In this document: positions 37,101 to 45,196 of the stretch, piece by piece
Numbering within the stretch: position 1 is the stretch's first letter
Layout of the letters: each line of letters starts with the position of its first letter
Origin: SZUA-100 sp965248135
GTDB taxonomy: Bacteria > Pseudomonadota > Alphaproteobacteria > Rhizobiales > Rhizobiaceae
Direction of reading: 5' to 3'
Assembly: GCA_965248135.1 (NCBI GenBank)
Contig: CBDFIN010000007.1
Location: 62,001 to 126,000 of the forward strand
DNA length: 64,000 bases
Translations under genes and position numbers: made by a program
Notes under the pieces: model-generated
Database searches by the model: none
What the model was told of the DNA's origin: nothing
What the model saw: the letters and a program-made list of their open reading frames with translations, nothing else

Positions 37101-39009
37101 CGATGGTCTCAAGGTGTCCGCCAAGTTTCAATCCCATAGTCTGGAACCGGTCGTCAAATACTGCGCTAACAGCGGAAACCTTGTCATCAAGTGTGGCGTC
37201 GATCTGTTGAACAGTGCCGCCCAATACCGAGTTGATCTGATCCAGCTTGCCTGTGAGGCCGGTGGAAATCGCCTCAAAGTGACTGCCAAGGGTCGAATCA
37301 ATGGCCTTGGTTCGCGTGTCAATAGTTTCGGAAAAGGCGTTAATTCTGCCTCCCACGGTACTGTCAATCGCATCGATTTGAGAGGCAACAGCGGCGCTCA
37401 ACTCATTGGCCTTAGTTTCCAGCTTGTCACTTGTGGCGGCTATTTGGGATTCCAGATTTGTCTGCAATGCAGTCTGTTTTTCGGCAATTGTGCTGGTCAG
37501 CTCTCGTGTACGTTCAATCAGTACTTCGTTGAATTGTTTGGTGCGGCCATCCAGCGCAGAATCAATTTTCTCGATATTTTGGTCAAACGCATCTGAACGT
37601 TCGCGCATTTGATCCACAACAGTGTCAATTTTTGTCGTTACGGACAGACCAAATGCCGATAGATGCTCATCCAATGTGCTGGAAATAGCACCGGATTTCT
37701 CGCCCAGAACCTGATCGAGTGTTTCGGTCTTGGCGTTTAGATCCTCAATCAACGTGTTGCTGCGTGCACTTAGCTCACTGCCAATGCGAGAGAACTTCTC
37801 ATCCATGCTGGAATGCAGTGTATCGGTCAAAGTTGTCATTTGGTCGCCAAGTTCCTTGGATTTCGCCGAGAAATTTTCAACCGTTGATGTGCTGCCTTCT
37901 TCGATCTTGGTGATAAGTTGCGTGCCTGCCGTGGATAGCTGTTCAACCAGACTGTCTGTGCGGCTACTAAGCCGCTCAATCAGGCTTTCACTGGAAAACC
38001 CAAGTGTCGCCGAAATCTCATCGCCACAAGCGTTGATATCACTCTTCAGGCTATTTGATGCCTCATTGACCGAACCGGCAATCTCTGTTGCTGCAGTATC
38101 AAGATCTTCTTTTAGTGCCTTATGGGCGCCGGATATCGATGAGCGAACCCGTTCGGAGTGATTGATGATCGCATCGCGCTCTCCAGAAAGACTCTCGACC
38201 AGGTCGCGCATACGCATCTCGTTGTCCGTATAGGAGCGCTCAAGCGACTCGACCTCCTTGTGCATAAGGGTTTCAAGTTCACCGGCCCGTGTCATTGCTC
38301 TTTCAATACCATCAGTCATAGCGGCAACTTCGCGATGAACAGCTTGACCAACCGTTGCTACAGACTGGTGCGCGGTGATTTCCGGTTCGATAAGTCGATA
38401 GGCTGCTTCTGTCATGGAGCGGGCAGCTATACGCATTTCCTGTGCCCGGCGGGACATGATGGCGAAGCCCCACATAAGGAGTACTGGAATAATCAGACTG
38501 CCGAGAAAATAAATCAGCCCGGGATTTTCAGCGATATTTTGCCAGGCGGAAAAACGAGTGATGTCGCCGCTGAAATATCGAACGCCGGCAAACAGTGCGC
38601 CGGCAATCCATACTATACTGAGAATCGTGGTGGTAATGTAGATAGCTCGTGATGGCCTGCGTTGTAGATTATAAACAAAACGGTGGGCACCCCCCGCACC
38701 GTCATCATTGGCGGCCCGGGCTACTGGAAGCGGAGTAGCCTTTGCCTTGGTCGGGGCAGTACCGGGTTGGGCAATTGTCGTTGCCGGCGCCGGTGTGGAT
38801 TGTTGAACCAGATCGGACGTTGCATCGGCCAGACGCGCTTCCAACGCATCAGCATTTGCATCGATACTTGCGCTGGCGGATTTCGCTGGCTCAGGTGCTA
38901 CTTCACCGTCGGTATCATCGGCCAGATCGAAATCGATCTTAAGTGCCTCTTCGACCGCATTCAGTGCTTCATTTGCCGGATCAATCTTCTTTACGGCGCG
39001 TTTCGCCAT
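34180..39009 (-). CDS. giant membrane-anchored coiled-coil protein, growth-pole-ring (GPR/RgsE)-like
   Basis: 1609-residue protein. Residues 1-115 are Ala/Asp-rich and probably cytoplasmic. Two membrane helices lie at about 122-143 and 164-185. Residues 190-1440 form an almost unbroken helical region of apolipoprotein-like repeats (many TLxxK/RIxxIDxxL units). A conserved-looking C-terminal domain follows from about 1510 with SVELWQRYQRGERDVF. This is the layout of the Agrobacterium GPR and Sinorhizobium RgsE proteins that ring the growing pole and organise polar peptidoglycan growth; the Agrobacterium protein is longer (about 2100 residues as I recall). The homology call rests on architecture. 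GAGGG precedes the ATG. A CtrA-type box lies about 240 bases upstream. Confidence 0.72.
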   Translation of the reverse strand: MAKRAVKKIDPANEALNAVEEALKIDFDLADDTDGEVAPEPAKSASASIDANADALEARLADATSDLVQQSTPAPATTIAQPGTAPTKAKATPLPVARAANDDGAGGAHRFVYNLQRRPSRAIYITTTILSIVWIAGALFAGVRYFSGDITRFSAWQNIAENPGLIYFLGSLIIPVLLMWGFAIMSRRAQEMRIAARSMTEAAYRLIEPEITAHQSVATVGQAVHREVAAMTDGIERAMTRAGELETLMHKEVESLERSYTDNEMRMRDLVESLSGERDAIINHSERVRSSISGAHKALKEDLDTAATEIAGSVNEASNSLKSDINACGDEISATLGFSSESLIERLSSRTDSLVEQLSTAGTQLITKIEEGSTSTVENFSAKSKELGDQMTTLTDTLHSSMDEKFSRIGSELSARSNTLIEDLNAKTETLDQVLGEKSGAISSTLDEHLSAFGLSVTTKIDTVVDQMRERSDAFDQNIEKIDSALDGRTKQFNEVLIERTRELTSTIAEKQTALQTNLESQIAATSDKLETKANELSAAVASQIDAIDSTVGGRINAFSETIDTRTKAIDSTLGSHFEAISTGLTGKLDQINSVLGGTVQQIDATLDDKVSAVSAVFDDRFQTMGLKLGGHLETIETTIGGRIGDIDNALGSKVDLVTNVLNDAAAMIDLGIGTRIDQINDVLEGKVDQINISLDEKTGEVGAAFDNRLAGLDTTLGGHVDTINSTFGHSVDTLREVLASKADGFVSTLEQRTDHLGEIIGSGTARIEATVSARANEISASLHDGVNDITRVLTSEADTAHERLTSSVSKLETQIASTLENAENAISLRAENVTSVLAENAAELNTMLALRSKELTKLLNTETKPLIENFANHSEKVAVTLARSSKEIAENLAQRTQTTLAQLGEAGDNVARLLDSATGAIEVTFVDSANRLENTLSEATDSIHNLLVERHNALESTSKELVERVASSGQYTGDRLEQTTGKLEEILSGQQSIIETASSQMAGSITKVGNLTTRQLQETTEKLEHALLEQKATLESTGDNLVGHLTTINENTNSKLSESTGRLETILSDQKQALENTSVQMAGRLENASRAINQMVDEKVSSLMDGSDELAARMVDAAGQAAVKLHGEKDALVNGLAAQANEIITALSGTNQQLRNELGDLLTRLAQSSDVLGSLVSGASKNLTGVQDALGAQTASFQNAVTKAAEELQLSNRVIESNYVNLKDVSTNILGEISAIANRFEDQANSITGMTRLIDATRTNLAGGLEERSEELDKMTNGLVARSGELQDLMGSFTKIVGDSVSLAESRAQELGSTLADNVSAAAQEATERFADATKAMSEAANTVRYELASTRSELQKGVSGLPDETKESTAAMRRVVSDQIKALKDLTDLVAKSEKRLDVSAPREPAYSTAQVDAAPRLSSATLAPPPSRVSRPSPGVVEQLSEPTIRSSLDFEHGNPAPVKNGGWVQDLLRRASDEEDHRRPAPTPQPDARTPGHMVESLNSLSVDIAKAIDHEASVELWQRYQRGERDVFTRRLYTLKGQQTFEDIKSKYAREPDFKTAVDRYIADFERLIADVSKKTQSAEETQKYLTSDTGKVYTMLAHASGRF

Positions 39010-39250
39010 GATAATAAACCCTCGTACCTAACTGCCAATTTTTTACGGATCGCCAATATGGTTTCCGCTCACAAACACCACGCATGAAATTGTGGAAACA
39101 TAGTGGCTCCCACCGCATTTCTGCCGCTTTTACGCGGGGTTTTCACCACAAAACCGTAAGATTCCATGATATCCACGCAATTGCAGCGTCCACAGGTTAG
39201 CTCTTGTGTCAATATAATGGAACCGATTTGCATTGTGATTTCTGTAAAAG

Positions 39251-39266
39251 TTAAAATAAAGTTAAC
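39251..39266. promoter_or_regulatory. CtrA-type binding box, TTAA-N7-TTAAC
   Basis: TTAA (39251-39254), seven bases, then TTAAC (39262-39266): an exact match to the full CtrA consensus of alphaproteobacteria. It lies in the 424-base divergent gap (39010-39433) between the coiled-coil gene on the minus strand and the Hpt gene on the plus strand, 168 bases before the latter. The rest of the gap holds a small stem GTGGA...TCCAC (39277-39293) and no gene. Confidence 0.6.
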
Positions 39267-39433
39267 GGACCTTCTGTGGACCGAAAATCCACGTCACAAT
39301 CGGATTTATCCCCCGTTTACCCTGTCTAGCAATTGCCTGAATATTAACTGGATATCATCGTTATTGGATGATCCTGGCAACATGGTGTGCTCTGAGCCAA
39401 ATCTGCATGGCCTCCACGAAAGGGAATTTGATA

Positions 39434-39772
39434 ATGGCAATGAAATCGACCGAGTTCAAACACCGTTCACCGATTGATTTGGTTCATCTTTCGAGGCAGA
39501 CACTTGGAGACAGGGATCTTGAAAGAGAGGTTCTTGAACTTTTCGTCAATCAATCCCGGCTCTATTTGCAGCGCCTCGAAGTGGCGAAATCGGTCCAGGA
39601 AAAGAAAAATGCAGCACATACTATACTCGGCTCGGCGCGCGGATTGGGCGCCTGGAAAGTGGCAGAAGAGGCGGCCATGTTTGAGGAGACCTGCGCCAGA
39701 TCGTCCGATTCGGAACGTTTGTGCGACGCCGTCAGCACTGCAAATGACTACATTCGCGAATTGATGAACTGA
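39434..39772 (+). CDS. Hpt (histidine phosphotransfer) domain protein
   Basis: Small cytoplasmic phosphorelay protein, 112 residues. A four-helix Hpt domain spans about residues 15-110. The phospho-accepting histidine is most likely His62 in AHTILGSARGLGA, matching the HxxKGxAxxxGA pattern with Leu for Lys. The partner kinase and regulator are not encoded in the window. The open frame extends to 39368, but the ATG at 39434 has AAAGGGA upstream and gives a compact Hpt protein. Divergent from the coiled-coil gene across a CtrA box. Confidence 0.8.
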   Translation: MAMKSTEFKHRSPIDLVHLSRQTLGDRDLEREVLELFVNQSRLYLQRLEVAKSVQEKKNAAHTILGSARGLGAWKVAEEAAMFEETCARSSDSERLCDAVSTANDYIRELMN

Positions 39773-39880
39773 TCTGGCGAAAATCCAAACCCGTCCAAAT
39801 CCAACAGAATACTTGACTCTTTGCGCAGGACCGCTACATCCCACAGCACTATCCAGATTCGATACCGGGGTCAGCCAGCA

Positions 39881-40201
39881 ATGCCAAAAATCACTTTTGT
39901 CAGTTTCGACGGCAAGCCCGTTGAAGTTGAAGCTGAAATCGGATCGACCGTGATGGAAAACGGCATCAAGAATTCTGTTGCCGGTATCGAGGCTGAATGC
40001 GGTGGTGCTTGTGCCTGCGCGACCTGCCACGTCTATGTCGGTGATGCTTGGAAAGCGGTGACCGGCGAACCGGAAGCAATGGAAGAAGACATGCTGGATT
40101 TTGCCTATGAGGTTCAGCCCAATTCCCGCCTTTCGTGCCAGATCAAAGTAACCGACGAACTTGACGGTCTGATTGTGCGCGTACCCGAACGGCAGGCATG
40201 A
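39881..40201 (+). CDS. [2Fe-2S] ferredoxin (adrenodoxin type)
   Basis: Electron carrier, 106 residues. The cluster ligands are Cys40, Cys46, Cys49 and Cys86 in the vertebrate/bacterial adrenodoxin-type spacing (C-x5-C-x2-C...C), seen in AECGGACACATCHVYV and RLSCQ. The ATG at 39881 gives MPKITFVSFDG; an upstream in-frame ATG at 39821 would add 20 unrelated residues. The next gene is a ferredoxin reductase 33 bases away, so the two probably form an electron-transfer pair. Confidence 0.95.
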   Translation: MPKITFVSFDGKPVEVEAEIGSTVMENGIKNSVAGIEAECGGACACATCHVYVGDAWKAVTGEPEAMEEDMLDFAYEVQPNSRLSCQIKVTDELDGLIVRVPERQA

Positions 40202-40234
40202 CGTCGGACTAGATAATGCTAACGGGAGCCGTCA

Positions 40235-41269
40235 ATGCCTTCATCCAGCGAAATGATCGAAACCGATGTTGTGATAGTCGGAGCAGGACCGGTCGGACTG
40301 TTTGCAGTGTTCGAACTTGGGCTTCTCGACCTGAAATGTCATTTGATTGACATTCTCGATCGACCGGGCGGCCAATGCGCTGAACTTTATCCTGAAAAAC
40401 CGATTTATGACATTCCGGCCTGGCCAGTAATTTCTGGTCAGGAATTGACCGAAAAGCTGATGCAGCAGATCGAGCCATTTGATCCGCAGTTCCACTATAA
40501 TCGCATGGTGACAATGCTGGATAAGCAGGATGATGGTTCTTTCATCGTAGTGACGGACGAAAACGAGCGGATTCATTGCCAGGTAGTTGTCATTGCCGCC
40601 GGTGGTGGCTCGTTTCAGCCCAAACGTCCACCGGTACCCGGCATTGATGCGTTTGAGGAAAAATCGGTATATTATTCTGTCCGCCGGATGGAGGAATTCC
40701 GCGATCTGGATTTGCTCATTGCCGGCGGAGGCGACAGCGCACTCGACTGGACGCTCAATCTGCAACCTTTGGCCGGATCAATAACTCTGGTGCATCGCCG
40801 TGAGGCTTTTCGTGGTGCGCCAGATAGCGTCAAAAAGATGCACGCGCTGGCGGACGCCGGCAAGATCGATCTGAGGGTCGGCCAGGTCTCACAACTCCAT
40901 GGCACCGACGGTGTATTGGAAAAAGTGTCGATCAAGGACAAGGAAGGCGAGATCTCCGAAGTTAAAATCGACCGCATCCTGCCGTTTTTCGGCTTGACGA
41001 TGAAATTGGGTCCGGTGGCTGAATGGGGTCTTAATTTGCATGAGAACCTGATTGCAGTGGATACGGAGAAGTTCGAAACATCCGAGTCAGGCATTTTTGC
41101 CATCGGTGACATCAACACCTATCCCGGTAAGCTGAAACTCATCCTGTCGGGTTTTCACGAAGGTGCCCTGATGGCACAGGCGGCAAAACACCATATCTCG
41201 CCCGATGAGCGGATTATTTTTCAGTACACAACTTCATCCACCAGTCTGCAAAAGAAACTTGGTGTTTGA
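40235..41269 (+). CDS. ferredoxin--NADP+ reductase, thioredoxin-reductase-like
   Basis: FAD enzyme that moves electrons between NADPH and ferredoxin, 344 residues. The FAD Rossmann motif GAGPVG is at residues 16-21. The RPGGQCAELYPEKPIYDIPA segment is diagnostic for the TrxR-like FNR group. The NADPH motif GGGDSALDW follows, and the CxxC of true thioredoxin reductase is absent. The late FAIGDINTYPGK binds FAD. CGGGAGCC precedes the ATG. Partnered with the ferredoxin just upstream. Confidence 0.94.
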   Translation: MPSSSEMIETDVVIVGAGPVGLFAVFELGLLDLKCHLIDILDRPGGQCAELYPEKPIYDIPAWPVISGQELTEKLMQQIEPFDPQFHYNRMVTMLDKQDDGSFIVVTDENERIHCQVVVIAAGGGSFQPKRPPVPGIDAFEEKSVYYSVRRMEEFRDLDLLIAGGGDSALDWTLNLQPLAGSITLVHRREAFRGAPDSVKKMHALADAGKIDLRVGQVSQLHGTDGVLEKVSIKDKEGEISEVKIDRILPFFGLTMKLGPVAEWGLNLHENLIAVDTEKFETSESGIFAIGDINTYPGKLKLILSGFHEGALMAQAAKHHISPDERIIFQYTTSSTSLQKKLGV

Positions 41270-41286
41270 GCCGGGGGTATTGGGCC

Positions 41287-41931
41287 TTAACCCCGCTCGA
41301 TCTGCCGTTTAAGCCGGGTAAAACGTCCCCGTTCGCGCGATTCGAACCGTCGATTGCGTCGTAAATCCTGTTTGTGTAACCTATCGTCGATGCTCTGGAT
41401 GGCGCGTTTCACGGCCCGGCAAGTAGCTTGTGGCCGCAACTTGCGCAACGCCGCCTTAAAGCGCTTGGCCAACAGGCGATAATTGCGACCGTGTACGTGC
41501 TCGTGTTTGGTCAAAATGCGATAAATTCTGCGCCATTTGGCGCGGAACGTGCGGGACTGGCGTTTTTCGTTCTCCAGTCGCGGCAATGTATAGGTTATTT
41601 TCATGCGGATCTTGGCTTTCTTCACCGAGCATTTGCCGCGGGCTCTGTGATAGTTCAAATGCCAGTCATATTGGCGAAAAGCCTGGGCCCAGACGCGACG
41701 GCCAAATCCACCGAACCGCGGACCCCTTTGCAGCATTTTGCGGGCAACGTCGCTGAATTTACGTGCTGTGATACCGTAGTGCTTGGTCTTGGTTTTGATG
41801 GTCAGATCGACCCGGTTGGCGGTTTGGGCGAGAGTAACATCACTAACAAACTGCACGCTTAGGATAGTCGATACCACTAGAAAAAAGCCAATAAACCACC
41901 GCGTTGGCGGATGGTGTCGTTTCGTGTGCAC
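41287..41931 (-). CDS. DUF922 family protein, predicted secreted HExxH metalloprotease (paralog 2)
   Basis: 214 residues with a signal anchor or signal peptide at about 12-36 (FIGFFLVVSTILSV). It carries the HExxH sequence HEHVH at residues 143-147, preceded by a Trp-Arg helix, and two cysteines at 101 and 171 that the neighbour shares. DUF922 proteins are predicted zinc proteases; none is characterised to my knowledge. The rest is very basic (many Arg/Lys). It starts five bases after the stop of its paralog, so the two form an operon. Its 3' end converges on the FNR gene. Confidence 0.75.
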   Translation of the reverse strand: MHTKRHHPPTRWFIGFFLVVSTILSVQFVSDVTLAQTANRVDLTIKTKTKHYGITARKFSDVARKMLQRGPRFGGFGRRVWAQAFRQYDWHLNYHRARGKCSVKKAKIRMKITYTLPRLENEKRQSRTFRAKWRRIYRILTKHEHVHGRNYRLLAKRFKAALRKLRPQATCRAVKRAIQSIDDRLHKQDLRRNRRFESRERGRFTRLKRQIERG

Positions 41932-41936
41932 CAGTT

Positions 41937-42533
41937 TCAGCTCCGGCCTCGACGCCCGGCCAACTTGGCGAAACGCTTCTTTTCAGATGCATCAAAGGCC
42001 AATTGCTCACGTTCGTGATCTCTCAGAGTTCTTTTTATCGTTGCGCGGACGATTTTTTTGGTGGTTGAACAAGACCGACCTGTGCGCAGGGTTTTAAGTT
42101 CCATTTCCAATTGTTTGGCATATTTATGGGCAATCGTCACGTGAACGGCTTCATGCAGTCTTGTATACCGGTCAAGATTGTCCCAGGCGCGTGCAAGCCG
42201 GCGCTCGGCATCCTTTCGATTTATCCACCGTGGAAGGGTTATCTTCGCCTGCACATTGATGTTGGCGCGACTGACGATGCAGCCCTTTGGGCCGGGCAGC
42301 AGCGCAATATCCGGGATCATGCGTATATTGGAGACAGCAACCGCGTGTTCGTTGCCATTGATGCGTGGTCCCTTTTCCTTGATCTCCTGATCGAGTTGCT
42401 CCAGCGAGCGACCGCCTATTTGATAATAATCGACAGAGACGCCCGATTTCGATGCAACGGTACAGCCTGCTGCCACCGGCAAGATAATGCCGAAAAACAC
42501 AAGTTGGACAAATGTCGGTCTGGACGCGCCCAT
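41937..42533 (-). CDS. DUF922 family lipoprotein, predicted HExxH metalloprotease (paralog 1)
   Basis: 198 residues. A lipoprotein signal ends in LPVAAGC with Cys24 as likely lipid site. HExxH is HEAVH at residues 127-131 (RLHEAVHVTIAHKYA). Cys85 and Cys155 match the cysteines of the downstream paralog and could form a disulfide. GGGAGGA stands just before the ATG at 42533; an in-frame TTG at 42545 lies upstream of that ribosome site and is rejected. Forms a two-gene unit with the next paralog, which lacks the lipobox. Confidence 0.77.
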   Translation of the reverse strand: MGASRPTFVQLVFFGIILPVAAGCTVASKSGVSVDYYQIGGRSLEQLDQEIKEKGPRINGNEHAVAVSNIRMIPDIALLPGPKGCIVSRANINVQAKITLPRWINRKDAERRLARAWDNLDRYTRLHEAVHVTIAHKYAKQLEMELKTLRTGRSCSTTKKIVRATIKRTLRDHEREQLAFDASEKKRFAKLAGRRGRS

Positions 42534-42595
42534 CTTTCCTCCCAATTTTCAGATATGATAGCGAAAACCGGCGGAAGCTCAAGGGTCAGAAATGC

Positions 42596-43825
42596 TCAGC
42601 TTGTCGTCTTCTCATGCCAAATCAATTCGCGCATCGCATCGGGAGCGCGCGGCACAAGAAAAGCCAACACCAATGATATCACCGCCATACCGGCACCGGC
42701 CAAAAAGACAGCCGATGGGCTGATCAGCCACAACAGGCCGAAAGCTGCGGGAAGAAACACTGCTGCAATGTGGTTGATGGTGAAGGCGACACCGGTTGTC
42801 GGCGCAATATCGGCGGGGTCGGCGATTTTCTGAAAATAGGTTTTCTGGGCAATCGCCATGGCGAAAAACGCGTGATCTATCACAAAGAGCGATGCGGCAA
42901 GCCAGGCATTTTGAACGAATGCATAGGCCGTGAACACGATGATCAGGCCCGAGTATTCGATAATCAGAGTTTTTCTCTCGCCTATCCGGGTGATCAGTAC
43001 ACCGATTCTTGGCGCCACCCACATTGAAACGATGCCGTTGATAATAAATAACGAGGCAACTTCATGGACCGCATAGCCAAAACGCTGGACCATCATGAAA
43101 CTGGCGAACACAATAAATATCTGCCGGCGGGCACCGCCCATAAAGGTAAGCGCGTAATAGAGCCAGTAGCGCTTGCGCACTACCAGTTTCTTGTGTTGGG
43201 GAACACCTTCCGGATAGGTGGGAAACAGCACCCACATGGCAAACACCATGGCGGCGGTGGTGATACCAAATATCAAAAATACTGTGGTGAAGGGCAATTG
43301 CAGGAATTTTGAGGTAAAATAGACCAGTCCGTAGGCGACCAACTGGGCAAATGCCGCAACCTTGATAATTTTCCCCATGGTGATCGGGGCGGTGGCTTTT
43401 GGCAGCCATTGAAGGGTCAAAGACTGATGCATCGTTTCATAGTAGTGAAATCCGACTGAGCCAATGAAGGTGGTGATGTAGAAGCCCATTGCGGTCGGGA
43501 AATAGCCGGTCGCCGCGACACCGCCACCGAGCAGCAAAAGGGAAAGCATGGCAAGTGTTTGTTCGCGCAGGGCAAACAATAAAAATACCGCCGCAAACGA
43601 TAAAAACCCTGGAATTTCCCGGATCGACTGTTGGATACCGATTTCCCTGCCTGTGAAGCCAATGGCATCATAGGCAAAATTGTTCATCAAGCTGTTCCAA
43701 GAGGCGAACCCCATCTGCATGGTGGCAGCCATCAACATCAACAAAAGCGCCGGCGTGCGCCAGTCACCCGAGGGGGTATCTTCTATTGCGGCGGTCTGTT
43801 TCGGCTGAGTTGAAGGGGTGTCCAT
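42596..43825 (-). CDS. major facilitator superfamily transporter
   Basis: Inner-membrane secondary transporter of 409 residues with about twelve helices. Marks include the early MGFASWNSLMNNFAYDAIG and a central basic loop (HKKLVVRKRYW) between the two halves. Helix 5-6 region YETMHQSLTLQWLP has acidic and His residues within the membrane. Substrate unknown. It is divergent from folP and lies 62 bases upstream of the DUF922 lipoprotein on the same strand. Confidence 0.85.
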   Translation of the reverse strand: MDTPSTQPKQTAAIEDTPSGDWRTPALLLMLMAATMQMGFASWNSLMNNFAYDAIGFTGREIGIQQSIREIPGFLSFAAVFLLFALREQTLAMLSLLLLGGGVAATGYFPTAMGFYITTFIGSVGFHYYETMHQSLTLQWLPKATAPITMGKIIKVAAFAQLVAYGLVYFTSKFLQLPFTTVFLIFGITTAAMVFAMWVLFPTYPEGVPQHKKLVVRKRYWLYYALTFMGGARRQIFIVFASFMMVQRFGYAVHEVASLFIINGIVSMWVAPRIGVLITRIGERKTLIIEYSGLIIVFTAYAFVQNAWLAASLFVIDHAFFAMAIAQKTYFQKIADPADIAPTTGVAFTINHIAAVFLPAAFGLLWLISPSAVFLAGAGMAVISLVLAFLVPRAPDAMRELIWHEKTTS

Positions 43826-43959
43826 TGATCACCTGTATCAGCACGTCGCTAAGGGGGCAATTGAAGATAGATCCGGCAACACCTTAAAACGTCGTGGCAA
43901 TGTTCCAGCGCTTTGTGCTAAACGCCGCAGGACTGCATTGATGGGCTGCAAATGAATAA

Positions 43960-44841
43960 ATGACCAATAATCCATTCGTAAATCGCAACTGGAAGGTGGC
44001 CCATGGCCGCTCGCTGGTGCTGGGCAGCGCTTCGGCCATCATGGGGGTGGTCAATGTTACACCTGATTCGTTTTCTGATGGTGGCAAACATGTGGACCCG
44101 CAAAGGGCGGTAAATGCCGCGCTTGAAATGATAGGGCAGGGCGCGGTGATCATTGACATTGGTGGTGAATCCACCCGCCCGGGCGGCGCATCCATTGACA
44201 TTGATACCGAGCAAGCGCGGATTATGCCGGTTATCCGCTCTCTTGCGGCCAAGAGCGATTGCCTCATCTCCGTAGATACCTACCGGGCCGATACGGCGCG
44301 TGAGGCAATTGAGGCGGGTGCTCACATTATAAATGATGTCAGGGGATTGCAAAAGAATGAGGGCATGGCCGAAGTGGCAGCAAAAACCGGCGCCGGCGTA
44401 GTGATAATGCGGACGGGGAGAGGACGCAATGTGCTTCAAGATGCTATCGAGGATCAAAAATTTTTCTTGAACCGCTCGCTTGAGATCGCCTACAAGGCGG
44501 GAATAGCTGAAGCATCGATTGTGCTTGACCCGGGTATCGGTTTCGCCAAGCAATATGATCAAGATATTGTTCTTCTTGGCCGGTTTGAAGAACTGACGGG
44601 TTTTGGGTATCCGCTGCTTGTCGGGACATCGAGAAAACGCTTCCTTGGCGCTATAACCGGTCATCAGGATGCAGAAATGAGAGATATTGCGACAGCTGCG
44701 ACAAGTGTTGTCGCACGCTTGAAGGGGGCGGCTGTGTTCCGCGTTCATGATGTGGCGACAAACCTGGATGCGCTAAAAGTAGCAGACGCGTTGGTGAATG
44801 CGAGAGAGGCGGACAATGGCTGTAATTCCCAATTCCTATAG
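43960..44841 (+). CDS. folP: dihydropteroate synthase
   Basis: Joins p-aminobenzoate to dihydropterin pyrophosphate in folate synthesis, 293 residues; the sulfonamide target. IMGVVNVTPDSFSDGG and DIGGESTRPGG are the two signature segments, and GTSRKRFLG is the late substrate loop. The 3' end overlaps folB by 26 bases. It heads the folP-folB-folK operon. The ribosome site is weak. Confidence 0.96.
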   Translation: MTNNPFVNRNWKVAHGRSLVLGSASAIMGVVNVTPDSFSDGGKHVDPQRAVNAALEMIGQGAVIIDIGGESTRPGGASIDIDTEQARIMPVIRSLAAKSDCLISVDTYRADTAREAIEAGAHIINDVRGLQKNEGMAEVAAKTGAGVVIMRTGRGRNVLQDAIEDQKFFLNRSLEIAYKAGIAEASIVLDPGIGFAKQYDQDIVLLGRFEELTGFGYPLLVGTSRKRFLGAITGHQDAEMRDIATAATSVVARLKGAAVFRVHDVATNLDALKVADALVNAREADNGCNSQFL

Positions 44842-45196
44842 TATCAAACTGAAAAACTGCGCCTTCTTTGCCCGCCACGGCGTGCTTTCGGAAGAAGAAG
44901 TGCTGGGGCAGCGGTTTTTTGTCGATGCGGATTTAAAGGTCGTCCACGATGGTGCGCTCGAACGGGATGAAATCAGCGGCACCGTTGATTATGGCGCGGC
45001 GTTTTTGTTGATCAAAAATATTGTCACCGGCAAACGCCGTTATCTGATTGAATCGCTGGCGCTTGAAGTGGCAAAATCGATGTGCCGGGAATTTGACCAG
45101 GTGGTCGCGGCCAAAATAACCATCCGCAAACCCAATGCGCCTGTTCCTGGCATTCTGGATACTGTGGAGGTGACTGTGATGTGGCCACCGGCATGA
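44816..45196 (+). CDS. folB: dihydroneopterin aldolase
   Basis: Cleaves dihydroneopterin to 6-hydroxymethyl-dihydropterin and glycolaldehyde, 126 residues. FFARHGVLSEEEVLGQRF holds the substrate-binding Glu, and the late ITIRKPNAPVPG has the catalytic-loop Lys. An open frame goes back to 44798; the ATG at 44816 has GAGAGGCGG before it. Its stop overlaps the folK start as ATGA. Confidence 0.95.
   Translation: MAVIPNSYSIKLKNCAFFARHGVLSEEEVLGQRFFVDADLKVVHDGALERDEISGTVDYGAAFLLIKNIVTGKRRYLIESLALEVAKSMCREFDQVVAAKITIRKPNAPVPGILDTVEVTVMWPPA

Noticed and set aside
36604..37596. 330-codon plus-strand frame inside the coiled-coil gene
   Set aside because: It is antisense to a repetitive helical coding region, which readily leaves long open antisense frames.
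39368..39433. Upstream extension of the Hpt gene
   Set aside because: The first 22 residues are not Hpt-like, and a ribosome site stands before the internal ATG at 39434.
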